Below, one piece after another: positions 51,475-61,053 of a DNA stretch of 64,000 bases. The position numbers and the translations under genes were made by a program. A model generated the notes under the pieces. The model was given only the letters and a program-made list of their open reading frames with translations, had not been told where the DNA came from and searched no databases. The stretch's first letter is position 1. Every line of letters begins with the position of its first letter. Origin of the DNA: Paractinoplanes tereljensis (lineage in GTDB: Bacteria > Actinomycetota > Actinomycetes > Mycobacteriales > Micromonosporaceae); assembly GCF_016862435.1 (NCBI RefSeq), contig NZ_BOMY01000034.1, positions 186,001 through 250,000 of the forward strand. The letters are read 5' to 3'.

Positions 51475-52449
51475 ATGTCGGGTGACGCACAGGCGTTCTG
51501 GCTGGCCTCGCCCGGGCAGGGCGAGATCCGTTCGTCCACGCTGCCGGTGCCCGGCCGCGACGACGTGGTGGTCCGCACTCTCCACACCGGGGTGAGTCGC
51601 GGCACCGAGACGCTGGTCTTCACCGGCGCCGTCCCGGAGACCCAATGGGCGTCGATGCGGGCTCCCTTCCAGGAGGGGGACTTCCCGTCCCCGGTCAAGT
51701 ACGGCTACCTGAACGTCGGTGTCGTCGAACACGGTCCGGCTTCGCTGCTGGGCCGAACCGTTTTCTCCCTTTACCCACATCAGACGCGATATGTCGTGCC
51801 GGCCGCCGCGGTCACCGTCGTGCCCGACGGCGTACCCGCACATCGCGCCGTGCTGGCCGGCACGGTGGAGACCGCGGTCAACGCGCTCTGGGACGCCGCC
51901 CCGCTGATCGGCGACAAGATCGCGGTGGTCGGCGGCGGCATGGTCGGTTGCTCGGTCGCCGCGATCGCGGCGACGATTCCCGGCGTACGCGTGCAGTTGG
52001 TTGATGTTGATTCGTCCCGCGCGGCCGTCGCGGATGCACTCGGCGTTGCATTTGCGCACCCGGCCGACGCTTCGGGCGACTGCGACATCGTGATCCACGC
52101 CAGCGCCACCTCGGCCGGCCTGACCAGGTCGCTCGAGCTGCTGGCCCACGAGGGCACCGTCGTCGAGCTGAGCTGGTACGGCGACAAGCAGGTCAGCGTC
52201 CCGCTCGGCGAATTTTTCCACGCCCGCCGGTTGACGATTCGCAGCAGCCAGGTGGGGAACATCGTTCCCGGACGTCGCCGCACCTACGCCGACCGGCTGG
52301 CGCTGTCCCTGGATCTGCTCGCGAACCCCAAGTTCGAGGCTTTGATCACCGGAAGGACCGAGTTCGCCGATCTGCCCGACGTGATGCCGCGGATCGCGGA
52401 CGGTAGCCTTCCCGCCCTCTGCCACGTGATCGACTACCCCGAGGAGTAG
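51475..52449 (+). CDS. MDR-family dehydrogenase, apparently without catalytic zinc site
   Basis: A 324-residue medium-chain dehydrogenase/reductase. The GroES-like half has GVSRGTETLVFTGAVPETQ, without the Cys that normally binds catalytic zinc. The cofactor half has the Rossmann loop VVGGGMVGCSVAAIAA and an Asp after the second strand (QLVDVD), which prefers NAD(H). It resembles BchC-type proteins. It is the first gene of a run with the QueD-like and glycosyltransferase genes, starting after GAGGAG. Confidence 0.82.
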   Translation: MSGDAQAFWLASPGQGEIRSSTLPVPGRDDVVVRTLHTGVSRGTETLVFTGAVPETQWASMRAPFQEGDFPSPVKYGYLNVGVVEHGPASLLGRTVFSLYPHQTRYVVPAAAVTVVPDGVPAHRAVLAGTVETAVNALWDAAPLIGDKIAVVGGGMVGCSVAAIAATIPGVRVQLVDVDSSRAAVADALGVAFAHPADASGDCDIVIHASATSAGLTRSLELLAHEGTVVELSWYGDKQVSVPLGEFFHARRLTIRSSQVGNIVPGRRRTYADRLALSLDLLANPKFEALITGRTEFADLPDVMPRIADGSLPALCHVIDYPEE

Positions 52450-52452
52450 CAC

Positions 52453-52851
52453 TTGTTCAGCGTCACCGTCCGCGACCACATCATGGTCGCCCACAGCTTC
52501 ACCGGCGAGGTCTTCGGCCCGGCCCAGAAGCTGCACGGCGCCACGTTCGTGATCGACGCGACCTTCCGCCGCCCCGAGCTGGACGACGACAACATCGTGG
52601 TGGACATCGGCCGCGCGCTAGACGAGCTGCGCACCATCTGCAGCGCCCTGAGCTACCGCAACCTGGACGACGAGGACGCCTTCAAGGGCATCAACACGTC
52701 CACCGAGTTCCTGGCCAAGGTCATCGCCGACCGCCTGGCCGACAAGGTGGCCTCCGGCGACCTGGGCGCGGGTGCCGCCGGCCTGACCAGCATCTCGGTG
52801 ACCTTGCACGAGTCCCACGTGGCCTGGGCAAGCTACGAGCGCACTCTGTGA
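52453..52851 (+). CDS. 6-pyruvoyl-tetrahydropterin synthase/QueD-like protein with altered active site
   Basis: A 132-residue T-fold protein with the PTPS/QueD ends [22 protein letters not shown] and [12 protein letters not shown]. His14 and His28 match two zinc ligands. The usual His-Gly-His is His28-Gly-Ala30, and no Cys stands a few residues before it, so both the third zinc ligand and the catalytic Cys are missing. It may bind a pterin-like compound with different chemistry. TTG start three bases after the dehydrogenase stop, with GAGGAG inside that gene's end. Confidence 0.8.
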   Translation: MFSVTVRDHIMVAHSFTGEVFGPAQKLHGATFVIDATFRRPELDDDNIVVDIGRALDELRTICSALSYRNLDDEDAFKGINTSTEFLAKVIADRLADKVASGDLGAGAAGLTSISVTLHESHVAWASYERTL

Positions 52852-54170
52852 GTAGCCCGCTCTGGGCGGTGCTGCCGGGCGGCATTGACGACCCGGCAGC
52901 CCCCAGCGGCGGAAACCGCTACGACCGAGAACTCCTAACCCGCCTAGCGGCCACCCCCACCACCCACAGCGACGCGAGCAGCGCGAGCAGCGCGAGCACC
53001 GCCCGCGATCTTGTGGAATTCCCGCCACCACCCAGCGCCACCTCCACAAGATCACAGGCCAGCGCGGACAGCGCGAGCACCGCCCGCGATCTTGTGGAGT
53101 TCGGGCCGCCACCCAGCGCTAACTCAGCAAGATCGCAGGCCGGCGAGAGCAATCGCGGTCACGCGCGAGATCTAGTGGACTTCCTGCCACCACCCGGCGC
53201 CAACTCCACAAGATCGCGAGGCGGCGAGGATCGCGCGGATGCGTCCGCGGTGCGGGATGTGCACGAGATCGCTATTGGCGGCTCCTGGCCGGTCCCGGCC
53301 GCGCCGGCGCGCGCCGCACTAGATCGCGCCCTCCGCGACATTCCGGACAAGTCCGATGTGCTCATTGACGGGCTGGTCGCCTGCGGGGTGCCGGAGCTTC
53401 TCGAGCCGCACCGGCACCGGCTTCGCCTGATCGTGCTGGTCCATCTGCCGCTGAGCGATGAAACCGGCCTCGATGCCGCCGAGGCCGCACGGCTGCGCGA
53501 GAAGGAACGCGCGACGCTGCACCTCGCCACCCGGGTGATCGCCACCAGCAACGCCGCCGCCCAGCGCATTTCCGACATGCACGACCTGACCGATGTCGCG
53601 GTCGCGGTGCCGGGCGTCGACCCCGCTCCCCTGGCTGCCCCCTCGGCGGACGGCGGCCGGCTGCTCTGCGTCGCCGCGGTCACCCCGCGCAAGGGCCAGG
53701 ATCTGCTGGTCACGGCCCTGGAGCTGGATCTCGCCGAGCTGAGCTGGAGCTGCACGTTCGTCGGCGCGCTGATCCGCCCGGTCGCGCACACCAGCGCGAA
53801 CATCCGCTTCACCGGCCCAAAGGCCGGCGTCGACCTGGACGCCGCCTACGCGAACGCGGACCTCTTCGTCCTCCCGTCGCGCGCCGAGACCTACGGCATG
53901 GTGGTCACCGAGGCCCTGGCCCGCGGCCTCCCGGTGCTCGCCACCGACGTCGGCGGCGTCGCCGAGGCCCTGGGCCACGCCCCGGACGGCACCCTCCCCG
54001 GCTTCCTGATCCCCCCGGACGACCCGACTGCGCTGGCCGCCGCGCTACACCGCTGGCTGACCGAGCCAGCGCTGCGCGCCGAGCTGCGCGCCTCCGCCGC
54101 CGCCCGCCGCGAAACACTCCCGACCTGGACCGACACCGCCCGCCACATCAGCGCAGCGCTGAACGCATGA
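52848..54170 (+). CDS. Family 4 glycosyltransferase with in-frame palindromic-repeat insertion
   Basis: A 440-residue GT-B enzyme. The C-terminal half has [40 protein letters not shown] and [15 protein letters not shown], the nucleotide-sugar-binding pattern. The N-terminal half starts [20 protein letters not shown]. Between residues about 40 and 134 an insertion made of three 27-residue repeats ([13 protein letters not shown] and similar) separates [10 protein letters not shown] from [11 protein letters not shown], which should be nearly adjacent. GTG overlaps the QueD-like stop (GTGA). It probably glycosylates a product of this cluster. Confidence 0.88.
   Translation: MSSPLWAVLPGGIDDPAAPSGGNRYDRELLTRLAATPTTHSDASSASSASTARDLVEFPPPPSATSTRSQASADSASTARDLVEFGPPPSANSARSQAGESNRGHARDLVDFLPPPGANSTRSRGGEDRADASAVRDVHEIAIGGSWPVPAAPARAALDRALRDIPDKSDVLIDGLVACGVPELLEPHRHRLRLIVLVHLPLSDETGLDAAEAARLREKERATLHLATRVIATSNAAAQRISDMHDLTDVAVAVPGVDPAPLAAPSADGGRLLCVAAVTPRKGQDLLVTALELDLAELSWSCTFVGALIRPVAHTSANIRFTGPKAGVDLDAAYANADLFVLPSRAETYGMVVTEALARGLPVLATDVGGVAEALGHAPDGTLPGFLIPPDDPTALAAALHRWLTEPALRAELRASAAARRETLPTWTDTARHISAALNA
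53007..53215. repeat. Three tandem copies of a 47-bp palindromic element, 81-bp period, inside a coding gene
   Basis: Units at 53007-53053, 53088-53134 and 53169-53215 each begin GATCTTGTGGA (third: GATCTAGTGGA) and end TCCACAAGATC (second: TCAGCAAGATC), with a 25-bp core rich in GCCACCACC. The start-to-start distance is exactly 81 bp twice, which is 27 codons, so the reading frame of the glycosyltransferase is kept. Confidence 0.92.
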
Positions 54171-54229
54171 CACCCACCCCCGCCGCGGGCTTAGCCCGCC
54201 GCCCAAGCCGCCGCGGGCTCAGCCTGCCG

Positions 54230-54600
54230 CCCGAACCGCCGCGCGCTCAGCCCGCGGCCCGCACAAGCCACGCGCTCGGCCCGGCGCGGCCTCAACCCGC
54301 CACCCAAACGGCGCACGCTCAGCCCGCCGGCCAAACCCGCCGCTGGCTCAGGCCGCCACCCCCGCTGCCGCGGGCTCAGCCAGCCGCCCGAAACCGCTGC
54401 GGGCTCAGCCCGCGGCCCGCACAAGCCACGCGCTCGGCTCGCCGCGGCCTCAACCCGCCACCCAACGGCGCACGCTCAGCCCGCCGGCCAAACCCGCCGC
54501 TGGCTCAGGCCGCCACCCCCGCTGCCGCGGGCTCAGCCAGCCGCCCGAAACCGCCGCGGGCTCGGCCCACAGCCCGCACAAGCCGCGCGGTCGGCGTGAC
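54230..54600. repeat. ~157-bp tandem repeat, about 2.4 copies
   Basis: The marker GCACAAGCC occurs at 54261, 54419 and 54576, 158 and 157 bases apart. Around it the copies agree almost base for base, for example CACGCTCAGCCCGCCGGCC and CTCAGGCCGCCACCCCCGC in units one and two. One-base indels break any common reading frame. Confidence 0.88.
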
Positions 54601-54670
54601 GCCGTGGCCGTTGTGCGCTTGGCGTCACACGCATCGCGGGCGGCTCGCTCAACGCGGGCGAGGACAGCAA

Positions 54671-54742
54671 CGTGTTGACCGTCAACACGACATCAACACG
54701 TCAACACGTTTGCGTGGACGTCAATGTTGATTCAGTCAACAT
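54671..54742. promoter_or_regulatory. TGTTGAC/GTCAACA operator-like array
   Basis: A perfect 19-bp palindrome CGTGTTGACCGTCAACACG lies at 54671-54689. Further half-sites are ATCAACA at 54692, GTCAACA at 54700, TGTTGAT at 54725 and GTCAACA at 54735, the last two forming an inverted pair. All lie within 100 bp of the methyltransferase start, in DNA of lower GC than its surroundings, and are likely a multi-site regulator target. Confidence 0.6.
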
Positions 54743-54769
54743 GAAACCGACGACCCTAGGAGAGACTGC

Positions 54770-55537
54770 ATGACCGGAGAGTTCAGTGAGACCTGGCTGG
54801 GGCTGCGTGAGCCCGCTGACGCCGCTGCCCGCGCCGATGACCTCGTTGCCCTGGTGCCGGGGCCAGTCCGGACTATCCGGGACCTCGGCTGCGGCACCGG
54901 GTCGCTTGGGCGGTGGCTCGCGCCGCAGCTGAGCGGGCCGCAGCACTGGGTGATGGCCGACCGGGATCCCGTGCTGCTGGAGTACGCGGCGGCGAACATG
55001 CCGTTCGAGGGCGTGACCGTGGAGACCGCGCTGGGTGACGTGACTGAGCTCACCGCGGCCGACCTGGAAAACACCGACCTGGTCACCTGCTCGGCGCTGC
55101 TCGATCTACTCACCGAGGACGAGATTACCAACCTCGCCGCGGTCTGCGCGGCCTCGGCTACGCCGGCGCTGTTCACGCTGTCGGTGGCCGGAACTGTGAC
55201 CCTGGAGCCCGCCGACCCGGCCGATGCCGACGTCGAGGCGGCGTTCAACGCGCACCAGCGCCGGACCGTCGGCGGGCGGCGGCTGCTCGGGCCGGACGCG
55301 CCGGCGGCGGCCGTGGCCGCGTTCGAGAAGGCAGGTGCGACGGTCGTCACTCGACCGAGTCCGTGGCGGCTGGGCGAAGAACTACCGGAACTGACCGCCG
55401 AATGGCTGCGCGGATGGGTGGGTGCGGCCGCCGAGCAGGGGCCTGACCTGGGACTCGACCGTTATCTGCAGGGGCGGCTCGATCAGCTTCCAAAAGTAAC
55501 GGTCGGACATGTCGATCTTTTAGCGATCTTCGGCTGA
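54770..55537 (+). CDS. Class I SAM-dependent methyltransferase
   Basis: A 255-residue methyltransferase with motif I RDLGCGTGSLGRWLAP, an acidic residue at the end of strand two (VMADRDPVLLEYA) and the later motif DLVTCSALLDLLTEDEI. It should methylate a small molecule of the cluster. AGGAGAG precedes the ATG. It may have its own promoter, given the operator-like array upstream. Confidence 0.88.
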   Translation: MTGEFSETWLGLREPADAAARADDLVALVPGPVRTIRDLGCGTGSLGRWLAPQLSGPQHWVMADRDPVLLEYAAANMPFEGVTVETALGDVTELTAADLENTDLVTCSALLDLLTEDEITNLAAVCAASATPALFTLSVAGTVTLEPADPADADVEAAFNAHQRRTVGGRRLLGPDAPAAAVAAFEKAGATVVTRPSPWRLGEELPELTAEWLRGWVGAAAEQGPDLGLDRYLQGRLDQLPKVTVGHVDLLAIFG

Positions 55538-55597
55538 ACCCTTTCGGTCCGTCCCGGCGTACTAGGGGAGGACGGGCGAACAGAGGGGGACGGCGAA

Positions 55598-56632
55598 GTG
55601 ACGCGATCGATCTGGCCATGGCTGCGGCTGCTCGGCGGAGCGGCGATCCTCGCAGTGCTGCTGTGGCGGCTCGGCACCGGCGCGTTCCTCGACGGGCTCC
55701 GGGTGATCGACGCTCCGGCGCTGGTCGCCGCGTTCACGATCGGTGTGGTCACCACCGTGTTCAGCGCGTGGCGATGGTGTCTCGTCGCTCGCGGGCTCGG
55801 CCTGCGGCTGTCGCTACGCGGTGCGATCGCCGATTACTACAAGGCGCTGTTCCTCAACGCGGCCCTGCCGGGCGGCGTGATCGGCGACGTCGACCGCGCG
55901 GTCAAGCACGGCCGGGACGAGGGTGACGTCGCGAAGAGCGTCCGGGCGGTGGTTCTGGAGCGTACGGCCGGGCAGATCGTCCTGATCGGTGTCGGCGTGA
56001 CCGTTCTGGTGACCGTACCCTCGCCGGTTTTGACGCTTTTGGACAAGCACGGCGCGGTGGCCGCGACGATCGGCCTGGCCGTCGCCGCCGCCGGCGTTCT
56101 TGTTCTTGTCGCCTGCCGCCGGCTGCGGCAGGGCGGCTCCCGGGTGGCCTCGGCCGTGCGCACCACGCTCAGTGAGATCCGCACCGGGTTGCTCGCCCGC
56201 CGTAACTGGCCGGGCATCACGCTCGCCTCGACCGTCGTGCTGGCCGGGCACCTGGCCACCTTCGTGGTCGCGGCCCGCGCGGCCGGCTCGGAGGCCGCGC
56301 TGCTCAAGCTGGCCCCGCTGATGCTGCTCGCGCTGCTGGCGATGTCGCTGCCGCTGAACATCGGCGGCTGGGGTCCCCGCGAGGCGGTCACCGCGTGGGC
56401 GTTCGGCGCGGCCGGCCTCAGCGCCTCGCAGGGCCTCACCATCGCGGTCGTCTACGGCGTCTTCGCCTTCGTCGCGGCCCTTCCGGGCGCGATCGTGGTG
56501 CTGGCCCGGGCCGTCACGCGGGTCCGGGTGGTGGCCGCGACCCATGCCGTACGGGCGGCCGCCCCCGTTTCCCCGGCCGTCGGTTACGCCGTGCCGCAGG
56601 AGCGGCGCGAGCTCGTCCGCACCGGCGCGTGA
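55598..56632 (+). CDS. Lysylphosphatidylglycerol-synthase-TM-family (UPF0104) membrane protein
   Basis: A 344-residue polytopic protein with about eight helices. It has FSAWRWCLVARGLGLRLSL, DYYKALFLNAALPGGVIGDV and LPLNIGGWGPREAVTAWAF, the typical segments of the LPG_synthase_TM/AglD-like family. Without the soluble aminoacyl-transferase domain, such proteins are thought to move or modify lipid-linked compounds. GTG start with GGGGGA upstream. It follows the methyltransferase by 60 bases. Confidence 0.85.
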   Translation: MTRSIWPWLRLLGGAAILAVLLWRLGTGAFLDGLRVIDAPALVAAFTIGVVTTVFSAWRWCLVARGLGLRLSLRGAIADYYKALFLNAALPGGVIGDVDRAVKHGRDEGDVAKSVRAVVLERTAGQIVLIGVGVTVLVTVPSPVLTLLDKHGAVAATIGLAVAAAGVLVLVACRRLRQGGSRVASAVRTTLSEIRTGLLARRNWPGITLASTVVLAGHLATFVVAARAAGSEAALLKLAPLMLLALLAMSLPLNIGGWGPREAVTAWAFGAAGLSASQGLTIAVVYGVFAFVAALPGAIVVLARAVTRVRVVAATHAVRAAAPVSPAVGYAVPQERRELVRTGA

Positions 56633-56656
56633 TCGCTGGTGTTGTTCACCCCACCG

Positions 56657-57349
56657 TTACTCGTCCTGGAACCGGTCGGAAAGGGCGTACCGCAGCAGCA
56701 CCACGTCGCCGATCTGCCGCACCCCGGCCAGCCGGGCCCGGTGGCCGGGGCCCCAGGGGAAATCGCCGTCGCTGACGAACCGGGGCGCCCGGGAGTCACC
56801 GACGAAGAACGGGGCGACGACCAGCTGCAACTCGTCGGCGAGACCGGCGGTGAGGAACTGGGTGTGCATGCTTCCGCCGCCCTCGACCATGAGCCGGCGC
56901 ACCCCGCGAGCGGCCAGGTCGGTCATGACGAAGGCCAGGTCGACCGGGTCGCCGCCGTCGACGATGGTGGCGACCTCGCCGAGCCGGTCGCGGGCCGAGC
57001 CGACCGCGGCGCTGGCGCAGTAGACGAGCTTCTCGACGTCACCGAGGGCGAAGAACCGGGCGGCCGGGTCGATCCCGCAGCTGCCGGTCACCGTGACCTT
57101 CAGTGGGTGTGGCGCCTCGCCACGCGTCACCCGCGCCTGCTGGCGCTCGGCCGAGCGGATCATCAGCCGCGGGTCGTCCTGGCGGATCGTGTTGGACCCG
57201 ACCAGGATCGCGTCGCAACCGGCCCGCACCTCGTCGACCCGGTCGAAATCGGCGTCGTTGGACAGCATGAGCCGGTCCTGCGCGGCGTCGTCGAGGTAGC
57301 CGTCGATGGACATGCCGCAGCTCAAGAGCGTGTAAGGACGATCAACCAC
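56657..57349 (-). CDS. RibD C-terminal-type pyrimidine reductase
   Basis: A 230-residue dihydrofolate-reductase-fold enzyme: YTLLSCGMSIDGYLDDAA, DAILVGSNTIRQDDPRL, LMVEGGGSMHTQFL and ELQLVVAPFFVGD. It matches the NADPH-dependent reductase half of RibD, which reduces the ribosylamino-pyrimidine formed from GTP. No deaminase domain is present. GTG 57349 is preferred because GGAGG (57358-57362) lies eight bases before it; the frame is open to GTG 57382. It is divergent from ribA across 164 bp. Confidence 0.9.
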   Translation of the reverse strand: MVDRPYTLLSCGMSIDGYLDDAAQDRLMLSNDADFDRVDEVRAGCDAILVGSNTIRQDDPRLMIRSAERQQARVTRGEAPHPLKVTVTGSCGIDPAARFFALGDVEKLVYCASAAVGSARDRLGEVATIVDGGDPVDLAFVMTDLAARGVRRLMVEGGGSMHTQFLTAGLADELQLVVAPFFVGDSRAPRFVSDGDFPWGPGHRARLAGVRQIGDVVLLRYALSDRFQDE

Positions 57350-57513
57350 CGATGACGCCTCCAGTCGAGCGACGATCGTCACCCCGGTCGAACAGTTGCG
57401 TCCAACATAATCCGGGCCACGATTACAGACACATTCGCGGTCTGTTGCGTTGTGGTCACCTCGACAGCGGGCATAGCGGATCAGCGGGGAAACAACGAGG
57501 AGGACCGATAGCG

Positions 57514-58155
57514 ATGATGAAGGCCACGGTGCGTCAGCAGGTTACTGTGCCGCTGCGCTTCACGGATGGATACACCACCCCGGCCCGGGTGATGACCTTC
57601 GACGGGCTGGTGGACGGCAAGGAGCACATCGCTCTCGGCCTGGGTGACTGGCAGCGGGCGCTGACCAAGTCGGCGGCCGGCGGCCGGGCGCCGCTGGTGC
57701 GGCCGCACAGCGAGTGCATGACCGGTGACGTTTTCGGGTCGCTGCGCTGCGACTGCGGGCCACAACTGCGCGAGGCGGTGGAGCGGATCGCCGAGCAGGG
57801 CGGCTTCCTGCTCTACCTGCGCCAGGAGGGCCGCGGCATCGGGCTGTACGCCAAGCTGGACGCGTACGCGCTGCAGGACTCGGGCCTGGACACCTACGAG
57901 GCGAACGTGGCGCTCGGGCACGGCGAGGACGAACGCGACTACTCGGCGGCGGCGCAGATGCTGTTCGCGGTGGGGGCCGACCGGGTGCGGCTGCTGTCCA
58001 ACAACCCGGACAAAGCGCTCCAGCTGGAGAAGTGCGGCATCGACGTCACTCAGCAGATCCCGACCGGGGTGCACATGTCGGCGGCCAACGTGCGTTACCT
58101 GGCCACCAAGGCGACGCACACCTCGCACACGATCGAGCTGCCGCTCGCCGAGTAG
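57514..58155 (+). CDS. ribA: GTP cyclohydrolase II
   Basis: A 213-residue RibA-type enzyme that opens GTP to 2,5-diamino-6-ribosylamino-4(3H)-pyrimidinone 5'-phosphate, formate and pyrophosphate. Zinc Cys residues lie in HSECMTGDVFGSLRCDCGP; the nucleotide and catalytic segment is YLRQEGRGIGLYAKLDAYALQ, shown here as LRQEGRGIGL. Later blocks are RLLSNNPDKALQLEKCGI and PTGVHMS. There is no fused RibB domain. Start follows AGGAGG. The neighbours suggest a role outside riboflavin supply. Confidence 0.93.
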   Translation: MMKATVRQQVTVPLRFTDGYTTPARVMTFDGLVDGKEHIALGLGDWQRALTKSAAGGRAPLVRPHSECMTGDVFGSLRCDCGPQLREAVERIAEQGGFLLYLRQEGRGIGLYAKLDAYALQDSGLDTYEANVALGHGEDERDYSAAAQMLFAVGADRVRLLSNNPDKALQLEKCGIDVTQQIPTGVHMSAANVRYLATKATHTSHTIELPLAE

Positions 58156-58159
58156 GAGA

Positions 58160-58189
58160 CCGGGGAGGCGTGACAGCACGCTTCCCCGG
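58160..58189 (+). terminator. Strong hairpin terminator after ribA
   Basis: CCGGGGAGGCGTG, the loop ACAG and CACGCTTCCCCGG form a 13-bp stem (one G-T pair) starting five bases after the stop codon. Confidence 0.8.
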
Positions 58190-58277
58190 CGTACGCCCAA
58201 TGGGTTGAAGTTTGGGGTTTGCTCGGGTTATCCACAGGCTCCGGCAAAGTGTCGGCCGTTCCCTCTAACATCGCGGG

Positions 58278-60533
<2,256 letters not shown>

Positions 60534-60550
60534 GCCCGGCGACTACGTTG

Positions 60551-60575
60551 CCGCTGGTCGCTTCGCGGCCAGCGG
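60551..60575 (+). terminator. Hairpin terminator after recQ
   Basis: CCGCTGGTCGC, loop TTC, GCGGCCAGCGG: an 11-bp stem with one mismatch, 18 bases after the stop codon. Confidence 0.75.
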
Positions 60576-60620
60576 GCCCAACTGCTGGCCAGCAGGCCGG
60601 CGGCGAAAACGGCACGGCTG

Positions 60621-60667
60621 GATCTTGAGGACTTCCCGCGCGGGCCGAACGCCATTTCGACAAGGTC
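60621..60667. repeat. 47-bp palindromic element, diverged intergenic copy
   Basis: It starts GATCTTGAGGACTTCCCG and ends TCGACAAGGTC. Length and arm placement equal those of the elements in the glycosyltransferase gene, but each arm carries one or two changes. Confidence 0.7.
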
Positions 60668-60763
60668 GTGATGGGGTGGGCGAGCGCCGACGGGATATAG
60701 GCGTCATATCGCCTTTGTCGGCTGCGGCTGGTGCGGGGTGGGCCTTCCGGAATCGGCGAGCGA

Positions 60764-60937
60764 TCAGATGAGCGTCGCCGGCTGGCAGAGGACCTCGCCG
60801 CTCTCCCGGTCGCGGCACAGGTACTCGCCGCCGTCGTGCACCCAGCCCCACAGTTCGTCGAGGACGAGCTGTTCGGAGCAATGCAGACATCGCGGCGTCG
60901 CCTGGTTGCCGGTTGATGCGTCCGCCAGATCCTGCAC
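60764..60937 (-). CDS. Small Cys-rich (zinc-ribbon-like) protein
   Basis: A 57-residue protein with RCLHCSEQLVLDELWGWVHDG followed by YLCRDRESGEVLC, written here in parts as RCLHC, WGWVHDG and YLCRD. The Cys/His pattern (CxxC...H...C...C) suggests a zinc site. Function unknown. GTG 60937 is chosen because GGGAGG lies eight bases upstream; a GTG at 60970 is also in frame. Confidence 0.65.
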   Translation of the reverse strand: MQDLADASTGNQATPRCLHCSEQLVLDELWGWVHDGGEYLCRDRESGEVLCQPATLI

Positions 60938-61053
60938 TTTGAGTGCCTCCCCGTGTTTCGTGCGGCGCACCGTCCATGGTCCACTCGCAACGTCAGGCGC
61001 TTAGAGATACCGGTGGTGTCCAGGTCCCGCCAACCGCTGAATGAACAATTTTT

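Larger units (their letters stand above)
54171..54769. other. 599-bp gap with tandem repeat and operator-like array
   Basis: The first 430 bp are a low-complexity GC-rich tandem repeat (unit about 157 bp). The last 100 bp are much less GC-rich and hold repeated TGTTGAC/GTCAACA heptamers ahead of the methyltransferase gene. A frame from 54167 stays open across the repeat but is Arg/Pro/Ala-only and unconvincing. Confidence 0.7.
60534..60763. other. 230-bp gap with terminator and palindromic element
   Basis: It holds the recQ terminator hairpin and one diverged 47-bp palindromic element; nothing else is supported. Confidence 0.6.

Noticed and set aside
53007-53215. Regular repeats that could be taken for a CRISPR array
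   Set aside because: The period is 81 bp, only three units exist, the spacers are themselves similar, and the whole array is read in frame within a glycosyltransferase. No cas gene is near.
54167-54730. 188-codon open frame overlapping the glycosyltransferase stop
   Set aside because: It runs across the 157-bp tandem repeat in different frames per unit and is Arg/Pro/Ala-rich low complexity without a ribosome site or family pattern.
57350-57513. FMN-type riboswitch or RNA element before ribA
   Set aside because: The 164-bp divergent region lacks recognisable FMN-box elements; only weak promoter-like hexamers such as TTGTGG-N18-TAGCGG are seen.
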